Of a stretch of 41,938 nt of DNA, positions 25,149 through 35,432 are shown piece after piece. The position numbers and the translations under genes are program-made. Source of the stretch: Planctomycetaceae bacterium (GTDB lineage Bacteria; Planctomycetota; Planctomycetia; Planctomycetales; Planctomycetaceae); assembly GCA_029243145.1 (NCBI GenBank), contig JAQWSQ010000214.1, positions 1-41,938 of the forward strand. Direction: 5' to 3'. Below the pieces are notes generated by a model that saw only the letters and a program-made list of their open reading frames with translations, had not been told where the DNA came from and made no database searches. Position 1 is the first letter of the stretch, and each line of letters begins with the position of its first letter.

Positions 25149-26171
25149 TCATAACTTTGGCCAATGGGTTTCCAGCCAGTCGATGATTCGCCAGTCCATC
25201 CAACGACGGTCGGGGTCGCGGTTTCTTTTTCCTAGAAACCCGAGGTGGCCGCCGGCTGATGGCATGATCAGGGATGTCGTGGAGGAGTAACGCGCGTTGT
25301 GAAAGGTTTCTGCCGGGATGAGTGGATCGTCTTCCGCAGCGAGAATCATCGTCGGTCTGTCGATGCGATGTAGGTCGTTAATCGCGCTGGATGATCGATA
25401 ATATCCATCGACACTTTCAAAGCCTCCCAAAGGTGCCGTGACCCGTGCATCAAATTCGTAGAGAGAGGGTGGTCTCTCGGCGGGGTCATTCAAGTGAGGG
25501 AGTTCCCGCGCGATGGCGGGATAGGTGTCTGATCGTTTCCAAAGAAACTTCGCAAAATGGCGATCATAAAAACGGTTACGAGCATCGCGGATACGTTCCG
25601 AGCTGCGGACCAAGTCAATCGCCGGACAAATGGCGGCGACAGACATCAGTTTGCTGGGTAATTCGTTTTTCAGCGTGGAGATCAATTTGAGAATCAAATT
25701 GCCACTCAACGAAAATCCGACTGCCGAGAGGGGCGAACCGGGAGTGAGGGCTTCGACTTTCTTCAGTCCGGCCAACGCATCATGGATTCTCCCAGCGTGA
25801 TAAGGACGGTCGGCAAGACCGGCGGCAGCACCGACACCACGATGATCGAGCCGAAAGGTTCGCCAACCGCGCGAGTGCATTTTTGCGGCGGTTCGCACCA
25901 TGTAATTGCTCTGATGACAGCCAGCCAATCCATGCAGTAGCATGACTGCGGGATCGCCGGCGTGCCATTCGTCAGGACACGACTCGACCAAAACGATTTG
26001 ATCGCCATCATTCAGTGTGACCGGATGAGTTTCTTGGACAGATAACGGGATATCTCCGCGAAAGAGAACGGGGGCGATGGTTTGCCAGTCACCGCCGCGC
26101 ACCAGAGAATGTGGTTTGAACGGCGGGATTTCCAAAGGAGTGTTGAGAGCTTGTGAGCCGCAATTGGTCAC
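25149..26171 (-). CDS. Alpha/beta hydrolase, YheT-like
   Basis: 340 aa. It shows the order of the YheT/ABHD1-3 hydrolase group: oxyanion segment VMLLHGLAGCHQSNYM, FRLDHRGVGAA, nucleophile elbow AVGFSLSGN, acid segment ILAAEDDPLIP and the final His in GGHLGFLG. The elbow is GFSLS rather than the usual GxSxG. These enzymes act on esters or lipids; the substrate here is unknown. The GTG start at 26171 overlaps the stop of the upstream DUF1080 gene by one base (TAGTG), so translation is probably coupled. No signal peptide, so it should be cytosolic. Confidence 0.78.
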   Translation of the reverse strand: MTNCGSQALNTPLEIPPFKPHSLVRGGDWQTIAPVLFRGDIPLSVQETHPVTLNDGDQIVLVESCPDEWHAGDPAVMLLHGLAGCHQSNYMVRTAAKMHSRGWRTFRLDHRGVGAAAGLADRPYHAGRIHDALAGLKKVEALTPGSPLSAVGFSLSGNLILKLISTLKNELPSKLMSVAAICPAIDLVRSSERIRDARNRFYDRHFAKFLWKRSDTYPAIARELPHLNDPAERPPSLYEFDARVTAPLGGFESVDGYYRSSSAINDLHRIDRPTMILAAEDDPLIPAETFHNARYSSTTSLIMPSAGGHLGFLGKRNRDPDRRWMDWRIIDWLETHWPKL

Positions 26172-27157
26172 TATTTCTCCACAATCCAGATGTTGCGGAA
26201 GCGGACGGGGTCGCCGTGGTTCTGGAGGAACAGCGCGCCGGCTTTTCCGTCGTTCTGTCCACCTCCGGGCGTCGGTTCGATTTCGAGGTTATCGTGAATC
26301 ACGACTCCGTTGTGGCGAATCGTCACTACGGCTGGTTTGGTTTTGTTGCCAGTGTCGTCAAACTTTGCGGCGGTGAAATCGACATCGTATGTTTGCCAAG
26401 AGAGAGGGGGGAGGCACATGTTGACGTTTGGTCGGGCATTTTGATAGATGCCACCACATTCATTATCGAGACCTTCGAGACCAAAAGAATCGAGAATCTG
26501 GCACTCGTGTTGGTCACCCAGATACATGCCGCTGTTTCCGCGTGCCTGTCCCGTATGATCGGGCATGAAAGGAGAGCGGAATTCGAGATGTAAGTGAAAG
26601 TCTTTAAATTTCTTCTTCGTACGACCACCGACGCCCATCAACTTGTCTTCTTCAATTTTCATTCCATTCCATTGATCGACATTTTCGCCGTTGAAGAGAA
26701 CGAGAGCATTTTCAGGAGCCGGTGCCCCCATGGTGGGAGATCGACGAAAGATTTTGTAGAGCCGATATAGGTCACCGTCTTCTGCGTTTCCCGTCAGCAC
26801 TCCGTCACGAATTTGTCCTTTGAATTTCTCTCCCGTGACTGAAACCACTCCATCCGGTCCGGTGGTTGCTTGCATTGTTGTTTTTGTTTTTTTGTTCCAG
26901 CCAGCTCCGGGGAGTCCTCCCTCGTACAAGACAACTTCAAAGTTGCCTTTCCCACGAGCAATGACGTGAGCGCCCAGATTACTGCCCGTTCCATGAGTTC
27001 CTTGATACTCCCCTTGAACCAGAAAATCTGGCCCACCGTCTTCGGGGGTGAGATAAGACACTTTCCCTTTGGGGTCGGCAGCCGAACTGTGAGAGCTTGG
27101 CAGGAGGAAAACAATAACGGCAGCGGAGATGAATAGCTTGAGCATGCGAATTGTCAT
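26171..27157 (-). CDS. Secreted DUF1080 protein (3-keto-disaccharide hydrolase family)
   Basis: 328 aa. A signal peptide (MTIRMLKLFISAAVIVFLLPSS, cleavage near SSA-A) is followed by a ~110-residue beta region and a C-terminal DUF1080/PF06439 jelly-roll domain: LVLFNGENVDQWNGM, FHLHLEFRSPF, GNSGMYLGDQHECQILDSFG, WQTYDVDF, VTIRHNGVVIHDN, and the closing PVRFRNIWIVEK. This lectin-like fold is abundant in planctomycetes; some members hydrolyse 3-keto-glycosides. Expected outside the cytoplasm. It precedes and touches the hydrolase gene. Confidence 0.88.
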   Translation of the reverse strand: MTIRMLKLFISAAVIVFLLPSSHSSAADPKGKVSYLTPEDGGPDFLVQGEYQGTHGTGSNLGAHVIARGKGNFEVVLYEGGLPGAGWNKKTKTTMQATTGPDGVVSVTGEKFKGQIRDGVLTGNAEDGDLYRLYKIFRRSPTMGAPAPENALVLFNGENVDQWNGMKIEEDKLMGVGGRTKKKFKDFHLHLEFRSPFMPDHTGQARGNSGMYLGDQHECQILDSFGLEGLDNECGGIYQNARPNVNMCLPPLSWQTYDVDFTAAKFDDTGNKTKPAVVTIRHNGVVIHDNLEIEPTPGGGQNDGKAGALFLQNHGDPVRFRNIWIVEK

Positions 27158-27258
27158 CGTGTCACCTGAATGTCTGTGGAAGTCAGAAATGTCTCAACTT
27201 GACTCCATAGATTACTCGCTTCACGACCAAGATTCCACAACTGATCTAGGGACGCCCA

Positions 27259-28227
27259 TCAAGAATCGCCGTAGATTTTACGGTAGGCGGTCGTAAATTG
27301 CTCGACGTTCATGGCACCATTAATGTCGATTCCGGCCTCTTCAAATTTTGGTTTCAGTCGACGGCTGCGGGCCCACTCATCCGGTGTGAGACTGCCGTTT
27401 TTGTCGGAGTCCATCTGTTGGAAGAAGAGTTGCGCCGTTTTTGTCAGAGGATCTTTCTCCTCAATTTTTTCAGGCTGTTGGGTTGCCCTTTTTAGCTCTT
27501 TTTTTGGCTGTTTTTCGAGTTTATCATAAGCGACCGGCGCCTTGGGATTGCTACTGGCTGGAGCTGCTTTGTTTGGAGTGGCGGGTACTGATGCCGCAGC
27601 CGTTGGCGGTGCGCCAATGGAGGCTAGATAACCGTCGATTTCTTCTTTGTTGGGTGGGTTGCTTAACTCACGGGGTGTCAGGAATCCGTCCTTATTGATG
27701 TCGTAGACGGGGAAGTGATATTTCTCGGCAGGTTTCCATTGCCGCCATTCATAGAGGCCAATCTGCCCGTCTTGGTCGCTATCTCCATCAGCAAATTGGG
27801 AGGGGATATTAACGGTGATTTTCGGCCGTTTCTTGGGAGAGTAGGTCGCACCTTTCGCCGATTTTTTCGGGTCTTCTCGGCGAGGTTCTTCACGTTTGGG
27901 TTCGGGTTTCTTGGAATCCTTGTCTCGATTTTCACGCTCTTCATCGCGTTTTTTTCGCATCTGCTCCATGATGCGAGGCATCTCACGAATAAAGTCTTCC
28001 TTGGAGATGCCACGATCTACCGAAAAATCGGCATTGGCAAAGGCTTCTCGTACAGAACCCGGCATACGTCGGACTTCATCAGTATCAAGTTTGCCGTCTT
28101 TGTTTTTATCTAGATAGCCGAAAAATCGCTCTGAACTGTTGCTGTCTTGGGCGATTGAGTGGTTCGGAACGACCAGTGTGAAAGCCAATAGCACAAACGA
28201 TATATAGATATATGTATACTTTATCAT
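27259..28227 (-). CDS. Secreted EF-hand calcium-binding protein
   Basis: 322 aa. Signal peptide IKYTYIYISFVLLAFTLVVP (cleavage near SIA-Q). Four EF-hand-type loops are visible: DKNKDGKLDTDEV, DSDQDGQIGLYEW, DINKDGFLTPREL and DSDKNGSLTPDEW. The linkers are rich in Lys, Pro and Glu and look disordered. This layout is common among planctomycete exported proteins; partner and role are unknown. The upstream sequence (28195-28225) is strongly AT-rich. Same strand as the DUF1080 gene, about 100 bases away. Confidence 0.82.
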   Translation of the reverse strand: MIKYTYIYISFVLLAFTLVVPNHSIAQDSNSSERFFGYLDKNKDGKLDTDEVRRMPGSVREAFANADFSVDRGISKEDFIREMPRIMEQMRKKRDEERENRDKDSKKPEPKREEPRREDPKKSAKGATYSPKKRPKITVNIPSQFADGDSDQDGQIGLYEWRQWKPAEKYHFPVYDINKDGFLTPRELSNPPNKEEIDGYLASIGAPPTAAASVPATPNKAAPASSNPKAPVAYDKLEKQPKKELKRATQQPEKIEEKDPLTKTAQLFFQQMDSDKNGSLTPDEWARSRRLKPKFEEAGIDINGAMNVEQFTTAYRKIYGDS

Positions 28228-28643
28228 TAGCTAGTTTCCAACTTTCCTCGTAACTTTATCCCCGCTTGGGGGTTTGAAACCTATGACATTTTGTGGGGGT
28301 AAGCTATCAGACCAGACCTAAATTAGATGCGATAACCGGTATAACCGCTGTGTTTTATGGCGAATCCCTAGAAAGCCTCAATCTGACAACTCCTCACGAA
28401 CCTCAAAAGATCGTATGGGGTTCATACTGAAGGATACACCATAAGCGGTTAAACACCCAATCGCGTCAAAAGTTTTGCAGAAATAGGGGGTCCCTTCTCC
28501 CCGAGGGACGGGTCATGATGGATAGGACGAGTCCCAAGATTCGTTTTTTCGATTGTAAGTCCCTTATTCACAATCATTTCAGCGTTTTGAGAATCACTAT
28601 GGAAGATTTTACGACACAACACTCTTCGCATTCCGGGCTCACT
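28228..28643. promoter_or_regulatory. 416-bp divergent region upstream of the T2SS operon
   Basis: The gap lies between the EF-hand gene (-) and the GspD-like gene (+) and should hold both promoters, but I cannot assign -35/-10 elements. A 6-bp perfect hairpin, GTCCCT/AGGGAC (28490-28509), sits just before an in-frame ATG at 28515. The GspD-like frame is open from 28515, so the 3' 129 bases could be coding if that start is used. Confidence 0.4.
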
Positions 28644-31600
28644 ATGAATCCACAATGGAAATCTCGCACCGGGTTTTTACCGATTCTGACGCTCTTTTGT
28701 CTGGGAACGGTTCTCTTTTTGTCACCCAGTCCCTTACAAGGTCAGCCTCCCGGTGGTGGTCGTCCGAGTAGTCGCGGATTTAGCCCCGGGTTGATGGGAA
28801 CGCTACTGAGAGACGAGACCAAGAAAGAACTGAAACTGAGCGACGATCAAGTTGATAAGGCGATGAAAATTGCTGAAAAATATCGTCCTCAGCGTGAAGA
28901 GATGCAGCCATTCCTGGACAGAATGCGTGACGCAAAAACCGACGATGAGCGGGCAAAAATTCGCGACGAAATGACGAAGATGATGGAGAAGAAGACGAAG
29001 AAATCGGATGAAGAAATTAAAAAATTGATCGGAAAAGTCAACGTTGAACGTCTCGGCCAACTCACCGTTCAATTTGAGGGGCATCGCGCCTTAGTGTCTC
29101 CAGACGTGATGAAGAAGTTGAACCTCAACGATTCTCAGCAAGAAAAAATTCTCGCAATCATGGAAGAACGATCTGAAGCGCGACGTGACATGGGATTTCG
29201 TGCCTCGGAAGAAGAGCGTTTGGCTTTCGACCGAGAATGGAATGCAAAAATCTTTGCCATCTTAACTCCCGAACAACGTCAAATGTGGCAGCAGATGGTC
29301 GGCTCTGTGGTTGTAGATAATGGGACACCGGGTTCTAAGTCTGCGAAATTTACCGGGGCAACAGGATCAATTTCAGGGAAACAGCAGGATGCCAAAACCG
29401 ACATCAACAGTGAGATGATTCGTCCTGATGGGCCGGGTAAGGGGCCTCTGGCTTCATTTGGTAACGTGGCTGAGACTAAACCCGCTGCGCGTGCTTACGA
29501 TGATCAGCCTTTACAGGCTCCTGCTGCGACTGAACCTGAAAAGACAACTGAAGTCTCCGATCCAGCAGAGGAAACAAAGCCTGTTGCGCTACTTCCCAAA
29601 CAGGATGGAACTGTAGGGTTCGGTGGTTTGGAACAATCCGAAACGAAAAAAGTGTCTTTCAATTTTCGATACGCACCGTGGGCCGATGTTCTGAAGATGT
29701 TTTCAGAATTGGCCGGCCTGACAATTGACTTGAACGTCACTCCTCCTGGGACTTTTAATTATTATGACACTAAAGAGTACACGCCGTTGGAAGCACTCGA
29801 TGTCTTGAATGGATACCTGTTGCAGAAGGGGTATCTGCTGGTGCGACGTAACCAGTTTTTGGTGGTGTTGAATATCGATGAAGGGATTCCACCCAATCTG
29901 ATCCCGAATGTTTCTCTCGATGAACTCAAAAATCGGGGCAAAAATGAAATCATGCGAATTCGAGTCCCCTTGGCGGGAATCGAAGCCGACCAGGCCGCAC
30001 GAGAAGTCGAAGCCTTATTAGGACCGCAAGGAAACGTGGTTCCGCTACGAACTTCCAACTCGCTGTTAATTACGGACATCGGTGATAATTTAATGGCGAT
30101 TGCTCAACTGTTGGAAAGTGTGACGACTGAAGAAGATCCGAAGGAAGTGATCTTCCAACAGTTTACTTTAGAAAATATGGCGGCCAGTGATGGCGAGTTG
30201 ATGGTTCGCGAGCAGTTTGGGTTATCCAAAGTGTTACCCAATGTTGCTGCTTTCACTGGATCCGACAGTCGTCGTCCTTCGAGTTCTCAAACGGCATCTG
30301 CCAATACTAGCGGCTTGAATATCACTTCGGATAGTCGTACCAACAGTTTGTTGGTGACGGCTCCGCGTTCGACGATGAAGCTGATTGAAGATTTGATCAA
30401 AGCCATCGATGTCGGAGATGGTACGATTACTCAGGCTGGTGATACTGGTGAGCCTTATTTGAAGGTCTATCTGGTTCAGAATGCCGATGCCCGTGAGATC
30501 ACAAAGACCATTAACGCGTTGAGACCAGGAGTGGTTGTTAACGAGGATGGAAAATCACGTCGGGTTCATATTGTGGCGACTGACACTGAACATGAAGAAA
30601 TTGGCCAGATGATCAAAGAACTCGATGGCGAAGGGGGAGATACTGCTGTTTCTGTTTTGTATCTCACCCGTCTTGATCCCATCGGTGCGGCGGCAACGTT
30701 AGATTCACTCTTCATTGGGGATGGTGATCTTGCCCCCATTATTCAAGCCGATGCATTTGGTCGTCGGTTGCTGATTCGTGGTACGCACGAACAATTGACA
30801 CAAGTAAAAGCGGTTTTGGCTCAACTTGGTGAAGACGGAACCGAGAAGGCTTCAGAAAGCGGCCCGGTCATCTCCATTCCTCTGGGAGGACGAAACGCGG
30901 CTGATATGTTGCGCCTGCTTCAACAAAACTGGGAAGCTCAAGAGCCTAACCCAATTCGAATTGTCGTTCCCGGTGCGAGGAATCCAGTGAAGGGTGAATA
31001 TGTGCCATCAAAACCGGGCAATGAGAATGAGACTTCCGACGACGTGTCCGATAAACGTCCTGCCGATAAAGCCGATTCTTTTACCGCGCAAATGTTTCGA
31101 GAGTTGGAGATGTTGGTTCGTGAGCAAGAAGAGTCGAGTACTGATCAGCTTTTACAGGAAATGGACGAGGAACTTCAAGAGGCCATTGATAATCCAACAC
31201 CTGTTTTGGATTTAACACCAGCCAGTCAAAGACCCGCTGAAACAGAGACTCCCGTGGAAGATTTGGTCGATGAACTTGATCGCCGCTTGGGGGATGTGAT
31301 GGAGAGTCAGGACAGTGACGAGAAAGCATCCGACCCTGTGTTTGTGACGATTCAGGGAGATAATCTTGTCATTGGCTCTGATGATTCTGAAGCGATCAAT
31401 AAGTTGAAAGACTTGGTTCAGGCGATTGGAATGGCGATGCCTCCCGAGAAAAACTGGTCTTTGTTTTACCTTCAATCGACGGATGCCACAGAAGTGGCTT
31501 ACATGCTCGAACAATTGATTCCAGATGCAAGCGTCTCGTCTTCCTCGGGGGGGAGTGATGGTTCATTCATGGGGAGCCTGATGGGGTTTGGTCAGCAGAT

Positions 31601-32393
31601 GGCCGATGTTTCAGGATTGAGTTCGGCGGTCGAAAATTCAACGTCGTTACGCATCATCCCGGAATTGCGTTTAAACGCCTTGTTTGTGACGGGACCAAAT
31701 TATTTGGTCGCTGAAGTCGAACAATTTTTGAAAGTTCTGGATGCTTCTGAGTTGCCGGACTCGTTACGTGATCGATTGCCGCGACAGATTCCAGTTGAGC
31801 ACGCTGATGTGAATGAAGTCTTCAACATCGTGAGTGATATATATAAGGACTATCTGAGTTCTGGTCGGCAACAAGGTGGCAAAAACGGAGCAAATCCCTT
31901 TGCTGCCATATTGGGTGGTCAAGCTGGCGGGGATAGCGCACAAGAACTTTCCAAGTTGACTTTGGGAGTGGATGAACGAACGAGTCAGCTGATTGTCTCG
32001 GCGGGTGATTCGTTGTTCCGCGAAATTGAGCAGTTAGTCAGTTCGGTCGATCAATCGGCGAAAGACGCCAACAAAACAGTCCGAGTTGTTCGTTTGGAAT
32101 CAGCCGATCCGATTCTGGTTCAGCAAACCTTACAGTCGTTATTGCCAAAAGTGAAAGTTACAGCGACGGGCACACAACGTAAAACCAACAATAGTAACAA
32201 TGACCAGGGAAATCGTGACAACAAAAACGACGATTCTGATCGCCAAGCTGATCAAATGCGCAAAATGATGGAGCAACGAATGCGTGAACAGTCGCAACAA
32301 GGAGGTGCAGGTGGTCAGGATGCCGGTGCTCGATCTCGTCTCTTTTCTCCAGGTGGAAGTGGTCAAAGAGGCGGGACACGTGGAGGCCGCTGA
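28644..32393 (+). CDS. GspD-like protein with Spy-like N-terminus and repeated secretin N domains, no secretin barrel
   Basis: 1249 aa from ATG 28644, chosen because it begins a clean signal peptide (NPQWKSRTGFLPILTLF..., cleavage near LQG-Q); in-frame ATGs at 28515 and 28599 would bury it. Residues ~45-225 are a charged helical region with LKLSDDQVDKAM and LTPEQRQMWQQM, resembling Spy/CpxP or LTxxQ proteins. After a Pro/Glu linker come a short STN/N0-like domain (FRYAPWADVLKMFSELAG) and about seven N1/secretin_N-type repeats such as VYLVQNADAREITKTIN. The tail is Gly/Arg/Gln-rich. The conserved secretin beta-barrel domain is missing. As first gene of a T2SS operon it probably forms the periplasmic channel part; a separate secretin would have to supply the pore. 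Confidence 0.75.
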   Translation: MNPQWKSRTGFLPILTLFCLGTVLFLSPSPLQGQPPGGGRPSSRGFSPGLMGTLLRDETKKELKLSDDQVDKAMKIAEKYRPQREEMQPFLDRMRDAKTDDERAKIRDEMTKMMEKKTKKSDEEIKKLIGKVNVERLGQLTVQFEGHRALVSPDVMKKLNLNDSQQEKILAIMEERSEARRDMGFRASEEERLAFDREWNAKIFAILTPEQRQMWQQMVGSVVVDNGTPGSKSAKFTGATGSISGKQQDAKTDINSEMIRPDGPGKGPLASFGNVAETKPAARAYDDQPLQAPAATEPEKTTEVSDPAEETKPVALLPKQDGTVGFGGLEQSETKKVSFNFRYAPWADVLKMFSELAGLTIDLNVTPPGTFNYYDTKEYTPLEALDVLNGYLLQKGYLLVRRNQFLVVLNIDEGIPPNLIPNVSLDELKNRGKNEIMRIRVPLAGIEADQAAREVEALLGPQGNVVPLRTSNSLLITDIGDNLMAIAQLLESVTTEEDPKEVIFQQFTLENMAASDGELMVREQFGLSKVLPNVAAFTGSDSRRPSSSQTASANTSGLNITSDSRTNSLLVTAPRSTMKLIEDLIKAIDVGDGTITQAGDTGEPYLKVYLVQNADAREITKTINALRPGVVVNEDGKSRRVHIVATDTEHEEIGQMIKELDGEGGDTAVSVLYLTRLDPIGAAATLDSLFIGDGDLAPIIQADAFGRRLLIRGTHEQLTQVKAVLAQLGEDGTEKASESGPVISIPLGGRNAADMLRLLQQNWEAQEPNPIRIVVPGARNPVKGEYVPSKPGNENETSDDVSDKRPADKADSFTAQMFRELEMLVREQEESSTDQLLQEMDEELQEAIDNPTPVLDLTPASQRPAETETPVEDLVDELDRRLGDVMESQDSDEKASDPVFVTIQGDNLVIGSDDSEAINKLKDLVQAIGMAMPPEKNWSLFYLQSTDATEVAYMLEQLIPDASVSSSSGGSDGSFMGSLMGFGQQMADVSGLSSAVENSTSLRIIPELRLNALFVTGPNYLVAEVEQFLKVLDASELPDSLRDRLPRQIPVEHADVNEVFNIVSDIYKDYLSSGRQQGGKNGANPFAAILGGQAGGDSAQELSKLTLGVDERTSQLIVSAGDSLFREIEQLVSSVDQSAKDANKTVRVVRLESADPILVQQTLQSLLPKVKVTATGTQRKTNNSNNDQGNRDNKNDDSDRQADQMRKMMEQRMREQSQQGGAGGQDAGARSRLFSPGGSGQRGGTRGGR

Positions 32394-32456
32394 GCTTCCA
32401 CAAGTCACTCCCAAAGAATTCTCTCTCACTCTCCGAATAACGGATTTAGCAGGCTC

Positions 32457-34142
32457 ATGCAGATCGATCAATTACTACTTCAGAAAGGCTTGGTTTCAGA
32501 GCAACAGCTCGATCTCGCGCAATCTCAACGCAACGGACATCGCCTCGATCAACAATTGATCGAGATGGGAGTCCTCTCCGAAGAAGACGCATTGCAAACA
32601 TGGGCTGAGACACTGGGGATGGAATATGTCGATCTCCAGAAGACGGAGATTGATTTGGAGCTTCTGCGCGAGTTTCCGATGACGGTCATCTACCGTCATT
32701 CGGTCTTACCGTTTCGCCAGAATGCGGGCTTGGTTTACGTGGCGACCGGTGACCCATTCGATCTCGAATCACTAGATGAACTGTCCGCGATCAGTGGTCG
32801 AGAGCTGAAGCCGGTTCTCGCTCGAAAAACGGACGTCGTTGAGATGATTAAAACTCATCTTGGCGTTGGCGGCGATACCATCAATCAGTTGGTGTCTCAG
32901 CGTCAACAGGAAAATGGTGTCGAGTTACTGGAAGAGATCGACGAAGACATCGGAGAGATGGCTGGGGAAGCATTGGCCGCTTCCGTGATTCGGCTCGTGA
33001 ATGAATTGTTGATTGAAGCCATCGATCAAGAGTCGAGTGACGTTCATATTGAACCGCATGAAAAAGGTTTGACGGTCCGCTTTCGCGTAGATGGGTTACT
33101 TCGAATTCAACCGATTCCTCCTGAGATTAACCACTTTGCCTCAGCCATAATCACTCGCTTAAAAATCATGTCTCATCTGAATATCGCCGAAAAGCGATTG
33201 CCGCAAGATGGACGTATCAAGTTACGAGTGAAGGGACGCGAAATTGACGTTCGGGTGTCGATTATTCCCATGATTTTCGGGGAAGGGATCGTCATGCGTT
33301 TGCTTGATAAAGAACGCATGGTGTTTAATCTCGCCAATGTCGGTATGCCTACCGAAATTAGTACGCCGTTCAAAAATCTGATTAGTCAGCCTCACGGAAT
33401 TGTGCTCGTGACAGGGCCTACGGGAAGTGGTAAATCCAGTACGCTATATAGTGCGTTGAATGAGATTAAAGATCCCAAAACAAAAATTATCACCGTTGAA
33501 GATCCTGTTGAATTTCAATCGACGGGCATTAGTCAGATTCAAGTTCACGCGAGGATAGGTTTGACCTTCGCAGCTGGCCTGAGAAGTATTTTGCGACACG
33601 ACCCGGATATCATACTGATTGGTGAAATTCGAGATGGAGAAACAGCACAGTCCGCGATTCAGGCCTCTCTGACGGGACACCTTGTGTTCAGCACACTGCA
33701 CACGAATGATGCTCCCGGCTCGATGACACGATTGATTGATATGGGAGTTGAGCCTTATCTGGTGGCCAGTACCGTTGAAGGGGTTCTCGCACAACGTTTG
33801 TTGCGTAAACTGTGTAACAAATGCAAAGTCCTCAATGAATGTCCTCGCGAAAAGTATCCCCACGACTTTCCCGCAGGTCAGGTCACAGAGATCTACAAAG
33901 AAGTGGGTTGTCGAGAATGCCGTGAGATTGGCTATTCCGGACGAACGGGGATTTTCGAATTGATGCAAATGGATGAAGAGATTCGTCACATGACTGTCAA
34001 CAACGCCAGTACCGGCGCGATTCGTAGCCATGCTTTGAAGAATGGAATGGTGTCGTTGCGTCAATCCGGTTGGAACAAAGTTCTTGAAGGCGTGACCAGC
34101 ATTGATGAAGTCTTGCGAATTAGTAAAGGAGAGTATTCCTGA
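32457..34142 (+). CDS. gspE: Type II secretion/type IV pilus assembly ATPase GspE
   Basis: 561 aa. An N-terminal MshEN/T2SSE_N domain ([16 protein letters not shown]) is followed by the hexameric ATPase core: Walker [11 protein letters not shown] (~319-328), the Asp box region TVEDPVEF, Walker [14 protein letters not shown] and the His box [11 protein letters not shown]. The four-cysteine zinc site (LCNKCK ... GCRECR) is present. It powers pseudopilus assembly from the cytoplasmic face. It sits 63 bases after the GspD-like gene and before gspF. It could serve a type IV pilus instead, but the GspG-K set downstream favours secretion. Confidence 0.92.
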   Translation: MQIDQLLLQKGLVSEQQLDLAQSQRNGHRLDQQLIEMGVLSEEDALQTWAETLGMEYVDLQKTEIDLELLREFPMTVIYRHSVLPFRQNAGLVYVATGDPFDLESLDELSAISGRELKPVLARKTDVVEMIKTHLGVGGDTINQLVSQRQQENGVELLEEIDEDIGEMAGEALAASVIRLVNELLIEAIDQESSDVHIEPHEKGLTVRFRVDGLLRIQPIPPEINHFASAIITRLKIMSHLNIAEKRLPQDGRIKLRVKGREIDVRVSIIPMIFGEGIVMRLLDKERMVFNLANVGMPTEISTPFKNLISQPHGIVLVTGPTGSGKSSTLYSALNEIKDPKTKIITVEDPVEFQSTGISQIQVHARIGLTFAAGLRSILRHDPDIILIGEIRDGETAQSAIQASLTGHLVFSTLHTNDAPGSMTRLIDMGVEPYLVASTVEGVLAQRLLRKLCNKCKVLNECPREKYPHDFPAGQVTEIYKEVGCRECREIGYSGRTGIFELMQMDEEIRHMTVNNASTGAIRSHALKNGMVSLRQSGWNKVLEGVTSIDEVLRISKGEYS

Positions 34143-34153
34143 TTGATCCTCGC

Positions 34154-34175
34154 GAATGCACTGAAATGTGCATTC
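34154..34175. other. Perfect hairpin between gspE and gspF
   Basis: GAATGCAC (34154-34161) and GTGCATTC (34168-34175) form a perfect 8-bp inverted repeat with a 6-base loop, 37 bases before the gspF ATG. No T run follows. It could be an mRNA processing or stabilising element or a weak attenuator. Confidence 0.55.
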
Positions 34176-34211
34176 TGATGGTGTCAGGTTTTGATAGAGT
34201 CAAAACATATC

Positions 34212-35420
34212 ATGCCCGAATTTCAGTACGATGCCCGACTCGCCTCGGGTCAACAAACTAGCGGAGTATTAACCGCTGCCAACGAACAGGATGCTCTGGG
34301 CATTCTTTCAAGTCGGCAGTTGTTTCCGCTGCGCGTGATGATGAGTGAAGAGTCGGTCAAGGCGGCGGCAAAATCTCAGAAGCGAGTCAGCAATAAATTG
34401 TTAACCGGTTTTTATACAAAACTGGCAGACTTATTGACGGCTGGTGTCCCACTTTTGCGTTCTTTGCAATTGATCATCGAACAAACCTCTCATTCCGGTT
34501 TAAAGTCGATCATTCAAGATATCAATGATCAAGTGGCAGACGGAACTCGTTTAGCCGAAGCGATGGCCAAACACCCTAAAACTTTCAATGATCTTGTGCT
34601 AAGTATGGTTCGCGCTGGTGAAGAAGGTGGATTTCTTGAAGATGTTCTTAAACGAGTCTCCTCGTTCAACGAGCATCAGGAAGAACTGAAGAGTCGTGTG
34701 GTGGGGGCCATGATTTATCCCTCGTTTCTGTGTCTGGCCGGTGCTTCGATTGTTACTGTAATGATGGTGGTTTTCGTCCCAAAGTTTGCTCCCATTTTTT
34801 CCCGTATGCAGGATCGTGGTGAGTTACCCATGGCGACCACGACGTTACTGGGTTTCAGTGAGTTTCTGCAATCTTATTGGCTGATTGCCATAATGGCATT
34901 GGTGGGGATCGGGGTTGCGGCACAGCGTTGGCTGGACACGGACAATGGTCGAGATAAATTTGACATGTTCCGGCTGAAGGCTTGGGGGATCGGCATTATT
35001 GTTAAAAATTTGGCCATTGCCAGATTCTGTCGGATTTTAGGGACTTTGCTGCACAACGGCGTGCCGATTTTGCAAGCGTTACGGATTGCCAAAGACGCGA
35101 CCGGGAATCGAGTTTTGTCTGCGGCGATTGGGGAAGCTGCCGACAATGTTTCCAGCGGAAAGTCATTGGCCGAACCGTTGCGTGCGTCGGGGCAATTTCC
35201 TAAAGAGATTATGGAGATGATTTCTGTCGGCGAAGAAGCCAATAATCTGGAGCAGGTGCTCATCAATATCTCCGACAACCTAGAGCGTCAAACCAATCGT
35301 CAACTCGATATGTTAGTGAGAATGGTGGAGCCTTTGATGTTGCTGCTGATGGCCGTGATCGTTGTGTATATCATTTTCGCATTGTTGTATCCCGTACTGA
35401 TGATGTCGGGACTGTCTTAA
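34212..35420 (+). CDS. gspF: Type II secretion inner membrane protein GspF
   Basis: 402 aa from ATG 34212 (MPEFQYDARLASGQQ, the usual family opening); a TTG seven codons earlier is less likely. It has the two T2SSF domains: KLADLLTAGVPLLRSLQLI with VRAGEEGGFLEDVL, and RILGTLLHNGVPILQALRIA with ISVGEEANNLEQVL. Three membrane segments follow the family pattern, the last at the C-terminus. It couples the GspE ATPase to pseudopilin extraction. Adjacent to gspE on one side and the FkbM methyltransferase on the other. Confidence 0.92.
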   Translation: MPEFQYDARLASGQQTSGVLTAANEQDALGILSSRQLFPLRVMMSEESVKAAAKSQKRVSNKLLTGFYTKLADLLTAGVPLLRSLQLIIEQTSHSGLKSIIQDINDQVADGTRLAEAMAKHPKTFNDLVLSMVRAGEEGGFLEDVLKRVSSFNEHQEELKSRVVGAMIYPSFLCLAGASIVTVMMVVFVPKFAPIFSRMQDRGELPMATTTLLGFSEFLQSYWLIAIMALVGIGVAAQRWLDTDNGRDKFDMFRLKAWGIGIIVKNLAIARFCRILGTLLHNGVPILQALRIAKDATGNRVLSAAIGEAADNVSSGKSLAEPLRASGQFPKEIMEMISVGEEANNLEQVLINISDNLERQTNRQLDMLVRMVEPLMLLLMAVIVVYIIFALLYPVLMMSGLS

Positions 35421-35432
35421 TTCGGAATTGCC

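Noticed and set aside
33444..34064. 206-codon - strand frame
   Set aside because: Antisense shadow inside gspE, whose Walker and zinc motifs are intact.
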